A stretch of DNA of 64,000 bases from Gentiana macrophylla (Eukaryota > Streptophyta > Magnoliopsida > Gentianales > Gentianaceae), in NCBI GenBank assembly GCA_026214975.1, contig CM047805.1, forward strand, positions 8,394,463 to 8,458,462, given 5' to 3'. A program made the position numbers and the translations under genes. Under the pieces are notes generated by a model. The model worked only from the letters and a program-made list of their open reading frames with translations, was not told the DNA's origin and ran no database searches. Below, piece after piece: positions 46,175 through 55,442 of the stretch (the first letter of the stretch is position 1; each line of letters starts with the position of its first letter).

Positions 46175-48283
46175 GATGATAAAACACAAAGAAGCAGGCT
46201 TGCAGAAAGATCAAAGTCTATCAAACAAGTTGCAAGACAAAATAGTTTGATCAACACAGTCAACTTAATTTATCAGAAATCAGAGAGGAGATTAATTAAA
46301 TTGTGGTTCAAAACAATAGTGTTATATACACATGTTTAAAGGGCTCGGATGAAAGTTGATTTAATCAACTAAGGTAGATACATCAAATGACAATTTAAAC
46401 AACACAAACAGTTAACTTGATTGATGAATTAACTGGAGTACTCAACAGAGCCTATAGTGACAATTAGAAGGCATTGAAAAAGCTCCTAAAAGGCAATTAA
46501 AAAGGCAGGAGCTGTAAGATGATATGATCAAATAAATTGCTTAGAATAACATATAGATTCAGTGTCAATATATTTTAAATTTCAGCTGTATTTATACAGA
46601 ATTCAATTACAAATTACAAAATCAGCAATGTTTACTAGAGATCAAAATACAGGATGTTCAAGTCCAAATATACAATCAAATTCCAAGGGCTGATTACACA
46701 GAATTATCAGATTTAAGCAATGAATCAGCATTGTATATACAACAAAAATTCAGACTGAATAATAGCTCTATTACAGGGATTCAGCAAAGACTCTATTACA
46801 CAGAGTTCAGAACTAAGTGCAGAACACAGGAACTTTATACTGCAGAATTCAGCAGATATAAGGCTCAAACAGACAGCCTGAATAGCAGCAGATGCAGTCA
46901 ACAGCAAGTTGAGAAATAGCCAGACAAAAGCACAAACAGATCCAGCAAATTAACTGTGTGTGCAAGGTTCAGCAGGTGCAACAACAAGAAGATCAAAGGT
47001 GTAGTGTTTTCAGCAAATAAAAGAAGTGCAGCTGATTAAATATCAGAAGCAAGTGCACACAAAATTAGGAGGTGTTCAAGTGAAGAATTTGTGCAAGGCA
47101 ACAAGCTGTATATGTGTATCAAAATTATCATAGTCAAGCACAAATACAAGGGCAGAAATTCAGTGTGCTAGTCACAAGGATCAGTCACTGAATTTCTTAA
47201 CAGATTAATGGGGATTTTATGAACAAAAGGATCAACACCAAGGTTTGTCAGTCAAACCAAAAGTGCAAAGATTCCAAGTGTGCAGTCTGTTCAAGTCTTA
47301 TTCACAAGACTCTAACAGAGAACAGATCCTGACCACTTGATCAAAACACTTATTGGTTTTCTGATAAACTTTGGAACAACTAGAGTCAAATTTTCCAGTG
47401 AGGAGTTCAATCCACAGTTTAGTGAGAAATCAGTGATGAAACCTTGCACAAAGGCAATGACTTGGCATATCAAACCAATCACAATGAAACCACTGAATTT
47501 CTGACAGATTAGTAGATTACCCAAAAAACTGAGAAACGTTTCTAGCACGGACTCAGTCAAACAACACACAACAATAAAGCAAACAGCTTCTTCTAAGTAC
47601 ACAACTAAGAAAATCAGAAAAGCAGTAATCACACCGACCAATTTTGAGAGACTACAATAACGATGTTCGTCCAAAGTATGCCACGAAAAGCTTGAACTTG
47701 TATCTCCTCCGGTTCTTGACTCAATAATGACTTACCAACACTAAGGGACTGACCACATTTTTCAAACAGACAAAGACTAGACTTTTTGAGAGAAAATGTG
47801 GGATTGCTTGTGTTTTCAACTAGAGCAATCCAGGATAGTATGACTGGCTATTTATAGCCTTGAGGTATGATTCAAACCTTAAAGGATAGTGTGAATAGGA
47901 TCAAAAGAAAATCTTAAGAAATCCGAGGCAGTTACTAAGGTAATTATCCAGCCATGGTAACATTTGGTTGACTTGTGTTCAAAGAGTTCAGCATACACTC
48001 TAAAGGAGAGCCATTTAGGCAAATATGAGAGAGTGTATCAACCAGTGAACCCTATGGGATTGGTTAACCAAGCAATTACCTATACTTAAACTAAACCAAA
48101 TGATTTCTTTTGACCAAGTTCAATAGATTAGTGTAAAGGGACCCGGACAAACAAAACTGATCAACCAAAACCTTAGCAGGCAACTAATAGGGTTTGATCA
48201 GTGGTTTAAATGAACTAATGTTCAGACTCAACCATAAACACGAGCTCGAGTCTGAAACCGAAAAGGGCATGGTTTAATCAACA

Positions 48284-50175
48284 CATCATTGAGGTGTTAC
48301 CTCTCCGTCAACATATGCATCCTTTTTCATTCTCTAATATACAGTGGGAGACCAGTGTTCATGTTGCTTCATATGTCTCAGAACATACCTTGGTTGATTT
48401 TTCTTAAACATATGATGCATAACATGAAATGGTTTCTTTTTGTATTTTGGAGGTGCAACATCCCAGTCATCCTCTGAAGGGTAAAGTCTTCCCTTACCTT
48501 TCAGAAAACCTTTGCCTTTGTTGGCTGGTTTGATGATTTAGTCTACTGTTTCACTACACTAGGTTTTGACTTCACCGGTGCAAGATGAGTGGTTGAAACT
48601 ATGGTCTGTCCTTTTCTGAATTTTGATCCATTCTTAGTCCTCGATTCAGATTTGTGTTGTCCATTGTTTCTATTATCATCCTGACTGTTGTAGCCAAGAC
48701 CAGATCTGGATCCAAACCTTTTTTAGGGTTTGTAAGCTATTGCATTCAGTGGTGATCTTAACTGGTAGGGAGATTTTGTCAGCTGGTCTTTCAACATTGG
48801 ATGAGGGATCATCTGCTGCTTGTTGATCAGTTGAGTGAATCTCCTTACTAATTTGTTCAGCTTTTACTTTATCCAGTTCTTTCTTTAATCTTTTATTTTC
48901 CTTTATTAGATTCTCACATTCTTGATCCAGAATTTCATGACTCATCTCAATTTCTTCACATTTGCTCATGAGATTTTGGATTAGGTTTGCAGAATCTAGT
49001 GGGATAATAGAAGATTGTGCAGTGTCAGATGTGGATGCACTAGATGATGAGTGTGAGCTAGATGTTACCTCAGTTTCATTAGATTCTTTAGACATAAGGC
49101 ATATGTAAGCTTTTTCATTGTCTGAGCTGTCAGCTTCATCATCATCATCAGAATCATTTTCAGATGATTCTTCATTCCTTTCACTGCTAGTTTCAGCTTT
49201 GAGTTCCTTCTTGCATTTTCTCTTTTAAATTGTCTTGTATTTCTTTTTATCCTCATCTTTGTCTTTTTCTTCAGGGAAATCAGCTTGAAATGACCTTTCT
49301 TCTTGCAGTTGAAGCATCTGTAATCATCATACTTTTTCTTCATGTCTTTGCTTATGCTAGACTTCTTGTATGATGATGAACCTCCTTTGAATTTCTTCTT
49401 CTTGCTAAACCTGTCAAAACGTTTTACTAGTAAAGCTACATGTTCCTTCAGCTCTTATGTCTCTTTGCTATTTGCATCAGCTGTGTTACTTTGCTAGGGT
49501 GCAATCAGTGCACTGGCCATATGCCTCTGCTGGTGCCCTGTCTTCGTCGTTCAACTCAAATTCATGAGCCTTTAGTCGAGACGTTAGAGTTAAGGTATCA
49601 GTGTTTGCAAGATTTGTAGTCCCTCTGATTAATGATGTGATGATCTTCCATCTTTCAGGTAAGCCTCTCAAGATCTTCAGGTACACTTCCTTCTGTGGAT
49701 ATGTGTGTCCAAGTTGTTGCAGTTCACTGATGATGCTTCATAATCTGTTGTCCATTTGATCAATGGTTTCACCAGTCTTCATTTTGAAGTTCTCAATTTT
49801 CTATTTTGCAACAGATAATTTGTTTTCTTTGACTGCTTCTGATCCTTCATTGATCAGTGCCAATTTGTCCCACATCTCCTTTGATGTTTTGCAATCTTTT
49901 ATCCTCATGAACATATTACTGTCCAGAGTCTTCAAAATCATGTCTTTTGGAACAAAGTAGGGGTTTTCTCTTCTCCTGTCATCCTTGGTCCAATCTTTCT
50001 TGAGTTTGTCTATTACTTTTCCTTAATCTGCTCCCGTGGTTACCACAGTTGTGATCTCAATTGGGCCATCATTGATTACATCCAGCATCTCCTCAGGAGT
50101 TGCTGCAAGATGAGACAACATTCTTATTTTATGTTCATCAAAATTATTAACATTGAATACAAGTACCTTTGACAT
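48284..50175 (-). pseudogene. Gag of Sirevirus D2
   Basis: On minus the start is ATG at 50175-50173 (MSKVLVFNVNNFDEHKIRML), as in D1. The UBN2-like core follows with KDMILKTLDSNMFMRIKD (~49950-49895) and ILRGLPERWKIITSLIRGTT (49677-49615). The zinc knuckle CFNCKKKGHF is at ~49316-49287; a one-base loss and a change remove its last Cys. A Ser-rich and coiled-coil part (49095-48676) has KRLKKELDKVKAEQ. The tail, DDWDVAPPKYKKKPFHVMHH, ends at ~48290, where H begins. Stops and shifts near 50025, 49740, 49470, 49090 and 48670 inactivate it. D1 gag is its closest match here. Confidence 0.83.
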
Positions 50176-50200
50176 AAAATTTGAGGAATCCATAAATACA

Positions 50201-50203
<3 letters not shown>

Positions 50204-50264
<61 letters not shown>
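50204..50264. repeat. (AT)n microsatellite in D2 leader
   Basis: About 30 AT units lie between the gag start codon (50175) and the primer site on minus. D1 has no such run at the same place (3217-3319), so it grew after the copies parted. Confidence 0.97.
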
Positions 50265-50267
<3 letters not shown>

Positions 50268-50350
50268 AAATTTGAAAACTACTTTGAAAATATGTGATCT
50301 CCTTGTTACCAAAAATTAGATCTGAACAGGTTCTGATACTAGGAACACTG

Positions 50351-50363
50351 TTTTGATACCAAT
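50351..50363 (-). other. Primer binding site (tRNA-Met type), D2
   Basis: On minus it reads ATTGGTATCAAAA just after the LTR end, a match to TGGTATCA of the tRNA-Met complement. Confidence 0.8.
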
Positions 50364-51754
50364 TGTTGGTCCTAGAGAAGGGTAAAACTATATTCAGAGG
50401 GGCGGGGGTGAATGACTATAGTGGAGTTTCAAAAACATTTCTTGTATTTGAAAGCTTTTGGGCAGCGGATAAGTCCATTCTTAAAATATTGTTTCAAAGT
50501 AGATTATGCATTCACAGATATAGAGTATGCAATAAAATAATGTGATGTAAGGTAAATTGCTTAAAGTAAATAGACACAAAGGTTTATAGTGGTTCAGGGT
50601 GGTGTAATCCCTTAATCCGCTCTTCTCCTGTGATGATTGGATGAGTTCACTATAGTTTTCACAGATACAATAGTATGATTATCCTTGAATACACAAGCTT
50701 CACAATCTTCAAGACTATCACTCCCTGGCTTCAAAAGCTTCAGTGACTTAGTCTCTATCATTGCTCCTTGAGAACAAAATTTTCAGCAGCTATCACAAAG
50801 GTTGCAACTCCTTCTCAGATTCCTCTGATTAAATTGCCTCAGTTGATGTGAATTGGATTCACAGACTTGTGATCAATCTCAGTGCTTGATGTAGAATTTG
50901 AGCTCTGATTTTTGAGTTGATCTCTAGATGTTTCTTTTGAGTGCAGATAGAAGGCTTTTCAAATTGACAGAGATTTTTTTTTGTTTCTTGTCAGATTCAA
51001 TTCTCATTTTTCTTCTCTGTCAATGCCTTCTATTTATAGCCTTGATAATCCTTGATTTGAATTTCTGTCCATTGGTTATTTAATGTGGAGAATAATCCTT
51101 GTTTTAATTCTTGATTGCCCCTTAATTTTATTCTCCATGATTTCAGTGGTAGGATTTTTCTTCAAACGTTTATCAGAAAATCCGTCCTTGATTGATCCTC
51201 AATAGATTGTGCATTTAATGCTTGATCTTCATCATTTGAAATCTGAACAAGTAAAGTTTACTTGGCCATTACCTGAACGGTTAAGTGATCCTTCTGACTT
51301 TGCTGTTTAGATCTTCTTTCACTGCTTTGTCTTTACTCAGCCGATAGTCAGTTTAATATGCCGGTTTACTGCTTTGTTATTTTCTTTGATCTTTCAGGTA
51401 TTTCTTGTACTTCACTGATCTTTGATTTGGGTGAGATCAGTGTACACCATATTTGACAATGTATTTCATCATTTGAATTATAACTTAGACTTAATCAAGG
51501 TCATCACAGACTTCCTTGGTTATAAGTCAGACCATAATGTCTTCATGCTTCTCTGCCGGTACTTGGCTGGCTTCACTCTGCCGAATATCTGTTTTACTTC
51601 GCCATCCTACCAACTAGTACAATACTTGTCTGACTCAACTTATACAACATGTCAGACTCTAAGTAAAGACTTATACAGAGAATTCTAACTTATATCAGGC
51701 TTGCTAAAACAGCTAGTATGACAATCATCAAAACATAATTAAATGTTCCCAATA
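50364..51754 (-). repeat. 5' LTR of D2
   Basis: Plus-strand edges are TGTTGGTCC and TGTTCCCAATA (the final CA has become TA on plus). The TATA box is at 51030-51039. It has the same layout as 1771-3198. Confidence 0.88.
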
Positions 51755-51764
51755 GATTGCAAAG

Positions 51765-52045
51765 GACAATCTTACTAAATCTACAAGACAGATGATCAGA
51801 ACTGAGCGGCAGGTCAGACTCAGAATGTTTTCAAAGGACAAAAGTCTGCAGGATAGAAGATCAGAACTGAGCTGTAGGCCAGACTCAGAATGTTTGCAAA
51901 GGTCAAACTTACCAAGTCTGCATGACAGACGATCAGAACTGAGCTGCAGGCCAAACTCAGAAAGTTTGCAATTGACAAACTTACTAAGTCTACAGGATAG
52001 AAGATCAGAACTGAGCTGCAAGTCAGACTCGGAAAGTTGTCCTTT
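51765..52045. repeat. Tandem repeat, ~65-72 bp unit, four copies
   Basis: Units share AGATCAGAACTGAGCTG, then AGGCCAGACTCAGA and AGTTTGCAAA. Starts are near 51771, 51841, 51908 and 51980. Open frames on both strands reflect the repeat, not a gene. It lies between D2 and the Transposase_28-like gene. Confidence 0.85.
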
Positions 52046-52289
52046 CATAAAAACTCTAAAAAAACACGTTAAGTATGCCATCCGAGACCTGAACTCACGC
52101 ATGGAATATTGAGGGGGCAGGTCACCCTAGTAAGTACTGTGAAAACAAAGCAGTAAAGCATAAAAACTGCAATAAATTGCATACATCATAAAAGCTGAGT
52201 AGGATGCATACATATTAATAATTGTTAGAGTACAATTTTTAAAGCAAAATAAACGTTCATGGAGGACAAAATACATTGAAAGTTTAAAA
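52046..52289. other. Spacer
   Basis: No feature seen in this AT-rich stretch. Confidence 0.4.
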
Positions 52290-53739
52290 ATCTATCTTAA
52301 GACTCAGGAGCAGGGTTCTGTTGAGCAAAAAAAGTAGTAGATCCAGAAGATGGACGAGCAGCAGGCCGCCGAGCATACTTGGCGGTTATGTCCTCCCTTT
52401 CTTAGAACTCATTAAGCCAAACATCATAGAATTTATTGGAACCAGGCTTGCGCAACCCGTGATGGGGAAGACCCTCAATAACCAGCTCGGGGCATTGGCT
52501 TTTAGCATCATCCACGCCCAAGGTATAGACATGCCATAAGATATTGGCCAGCAAAGCCTTCAAAGCTCCAGAGCACTAAGCATAACTCTTGTATGTATGA
52601 ACTGCTTGGGCGATCTGGTCAGGGACGGCAACTCTGAGCTCCTCTTTCTCTGATATGAGCCGGGTAATCGCTGCTCCACCTCGAAGTTTGCTTCGTTCTC
52701 ATCGCTGGTCAGCTACGATCAACAAAGAAACCGGTCTTTAATCTTCTCGCACTACGCCTTTTTGAGCGTAATGTTGCTCTTTTGGGGCTAAGATCTTTTG
52801 GTCCTTAGACGCCAATGCGTCTTTATGCTCTTGTTGGATTTCCGTCAACAGAGCATCTCGGTGCTCCAGAGATCCCTTCTGTGAGGAGAGGTTGTTAAAC
52901 CTTTTCAGGACCTCTTTTCCAATCTTAGCACCCTGCAACAAATATTGGAGATGTCAGTGGCTCCCAGAAAAAAGTTAAGCATAATCAGAAGAAGGAAAAA
53001 CTTACAGCAATAGCCAAGTCTTTATCGGACATCTCAGCTCTTTCTCATAAGCCAGGTAATGAGCCTCCTCCAGGTCGGGAAGGACCTAGATATCTTCAGA
53101 GGATCTATTCCTCTTCCTCCCAGATCAGGTCCTCAGGCTGGATCTACCCATCTCCAGCTTTATGGATAGAACCGTCAAGAATAACCAAGTTTTCCTCAAC
53201 AACTGGCTCATTTTGTCGTTGAGGATCAGCCTGCTCATTTCCTTGAAGACCTATAATGGTCTGTACAGTCCCAGTGTTTGCCTCGGAGTCTACAGGTGGA
53301 GCTCTTGAGGTACCAGCATCTTCGGTCCTTTCTGAGTCCAAGCTCGGCTCATGTTGCTCGCCCCTGACCTCTTCCTCCTCGGTAGCCTCAGCAAAGATGT
53401 TGGCAAAGTTGGCCACTACAAAAATAGGGTAAGACAAAGGTCAGTACGAGCAGAATAGAGTATATAAGTTACATAAAAATATAAGGCAAAGTACGAAGTC
53501 CTACAATTGTTATACTCGTCTTTGGTAAACCTTCTATATGGATTTGGCCCCGCATCAACCAGCCGAGCAGCCTCGATCAGCTTGGAGGAATAGTCCTTAA
53601 TGTTCAGAAAGATTCCATAATGAGCGATGTCTTCTAACAGCTTCGCCCCGACCCCTGTGAAGCACACGTCCGGAGGAATAGAGTCCGAGTTCCATCTACC
53701 CAACTTCGGGTGGCCATCATGGCGAATAAAGAAGAAGTG
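52290..53739 (-). pseudogene. Transposase_28-like (gypsy type transposon protein) gene, 3' part
   Basis: This continues the reading broken at 60401. On minus: FFIRHDGHPKLGRWNSDSIP and FTGVGAKLLEDIAHYGIFLN (53730-53590), RRFTKDEYNN (~53530), a likely intron (~53505-53418, ends TTTTTGTAG), then an acidic linker with ANFANIFAEATEEEEV. A second likely intron with GTAAGT...TTGCAG spans ~53005-52934. A coiled coil with GAKIGKEVLKRFNNLSSQKG follows, and the end holds ITRLISEKEELRVAVPDQIA and ELVIEGLPHHGLRKPG (52680-52430). Several stops in the last part make it a pseudogene. The N domain resembles plant proteins labelled putative gypsy type transposon (from memory); their role is unknown to me. Confidence 0.65.
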
Positions 53740-53744
53740 GGGTT
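53740..53744. repeat. Target site duplication GGGTT, left of element C
   Basis: GGGTT at 53740-53744 and 60396-60400. Confidence 0.95.
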
Positions 53745-55428
53745 TGTTAAGGGTCAATTTGTAGTGTTTTATAAGGATATATTTTATATCAATATTCCCC
53801 ATATATGGATGTTTTTCGTAGAATTCGAGCTTATAATCGATTAATTGAGCAAATGACGTTTTGAATAGTTAAAATGCAAAATCGAGTAAATATCGTGGTT
53901 TTATTATCTATTTTGTATGGTTTTACGTTTTGCTCGGTTTTGTCATCTTTTAGGTGCACAAATGTGGAATGGAAGAGGTCTAAATGATGTTTGATTGAAG
54001 ATTAAAGTGGAAAGAAAGAGATACAAGAGGATGAAGATGAAATAAAGCTTGGGAAAATCCCGAAAACGACTGTATATACGACGGGCTAATCAAAAGCGCG
54101 TTCAAGAAGAGTCCTTAATGAAAGTTGTAGAGTTTTCCGAGAGCTTTTTTATGACATTCGGATCATAATTTTTGGAGGTCTACAATTCAAGATATGAATT
54201 TTAGAAGTTTGAGTTCAACATCTTCAAACTAGCGTCCAGCATTAAACGTGCGTCCAAGGCAGGAAATTGATACAGAGAGTTCAGACAGCAAGCAAACGCA
54301 CGTTCCATCTTCGTCCACTTCAGATAGACGAGCATCCATGGTGATAAACGGGCGTCCGACACCGACATGCGGTAGAACCGACTTACAATTCATTCAAATT
54401 GACTAATTGGAAATTCCTAATTAAAAATAATTACGTTCAAATTGATTAAATTAAAAGCGGCCGCCTCTCATATCTATTTAAACGGCAAAGAATCAAACCC
54501 TAATAACACAATTTGATACAAACGCATTATGACAGCAGCGCGCGATCTTACAGGCATTGCAAGGCGGTCACCCGAGCCTTGTGCTCGGGTGATCCGGGTT
54601 AGATTAGGATGTCGCTTTTCTTCCGTTTTTCGATTCATGGATTCAATCATGTACCAAACTACGTGAGTTTATTTATTTAATTTATTCAGTCCTTATTCGT
54701 TTTTTATGATCTTTAATTTATTTTGTATCGTTCTATGATTTTGATGCTATGATGTGAATTAGATCGAGAGATCAGTTTGCTATTGATACGTTTACAACAT
54801 ACGGAAGTTGTGTAGACTAGATCACCATAGAAAGATAGGATCTTTAATCATTAATTATGTGACAAATTAATTGGTTAATTATCTAGGTTGTTAGATTCTA
54901 AAATACGAGAGTTAACCTGAATCTACACCGAGTTTTGTTTGGTAAATCGATCTCAACATTCGGAAGATGAGAGATTGATAAATTGGATTCACTAAGGAAT
55001 TAGGAATCCATAGCTTGAGATTAAATTCACTAAGGAATTAGGGATTTGTATCTCGTGTAAAGTGAAACCACAATTTGAATTAAAATCATGAGATGAACTA
55101 GATTGAAATCACTTGGTTTGTGCCTTTCGCTTTGATCCCATGTATCTTTAGTTTAGTTTAGGTTGTGTTATTTTATTTCGTAGGTTAGATTTAATTTAGG
55201 TGCTCTTTCGTTTATTTTATTTGTTCTTTCGTTTATTCGTTTTCCTAAGTAACAATTGAAAGGAATTAGTGAAATTAGATTCAACATCCCGATTCCTGTG
55301 GATCGACCTCATATTTACCCTACTATGCTATCAACTACCCGATATTTGGTCGGTTAGGAGTTAGTTTGCTTGTTAAGTATAGGTTTATAAATTTTCTTTT
55401 TGTTTAGTGATGCAAAATCCTCCCAACA
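53745..55428 (+). repeat. 5' LTR of element C
   Basis: 1684 bp. Dyad-type motifs (AAACGGGCGTCC and relatives) at 54230-54365 precede a TATA-like CTATTTAAA at 54474-54482. Confidence 0.93.
54230..54482 (+). promoter_or_regulatory. Dyad cluster and TATA-like box, element C 5' LTR
   Basis: Motifs such as CTAGCGTCCAG, AACGTGCGTCC, GACGAGCATCC and AAACGGGCGTCC lie 110-250 bp upstream of CTATTTAAA. They are more decayed here than in C2 and C3. Confidence 0.4.
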
Positions 55429-55432
55429 AAAG

Positions 55433-55442
55433 TGGCGCCGTT
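55433..55442 (+). other. Primer binding site (tRNA-Asp type), element C
   Basis: TGGCGCCGTT matches the tRNA-Asp complement for ten bases; the next bases (CTTTGGGA) only partly fit. Confidence 0.75.

Larger units (their letters stand above)
45651..48283 (-). mobile_element. Large LTR H, minus strand, holding a TRIM
   Basis: On minus it begins TGTTGATTAAACC (48283) and ends near GTGTGTTACCAACG (45651), with a C-rich stretch before the end as in Sirevirus LTRs. A TATA box, CTATAAATAG, is at 47848-47857. Without the TRIM it is about 2.3 kb. No matching 5-bp repeat flanks it (AATCT left, CATCA right), and D2 protease and most of integrase are missing at this spot. No coding frame is credible inside it. 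It could be a solo LTR or the surviving LTR of a larger element. Confidence 0.6.
30246..51754 (-). mobile_element. Sirevirus D2, minus strand, with nested insertions
   Basis: Reading on minus: 5' LTR (51754-50364), primer site, gag, [H with TRIM], integrase end, [family B copies], RT and RNase H, env-like region, polypurine tract, 3' LTR (31591-30246). Removing the inserted DNA leaves roughly 9-10 kb, a normal Sirevirus size, though protease and most of integrase are missing. The flanks show no matching target duplication (AAAAT before 30246, GATTG after 51754), so the two ends may come from different insertions or have been rearranged. Confidence 0.75.

Noticed and set aside
45646..48288. 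H as a simple TSD-flanked solo LTR
   Set aside because: AATCT and CATCA do not match, and pol sequence is missing at the join, so simple insertion does not fit.
30241..51759. A target site duplication for D2
   Set aside because: AAAAT on the left and GATTG on the right do not match, even allowing one base shift.
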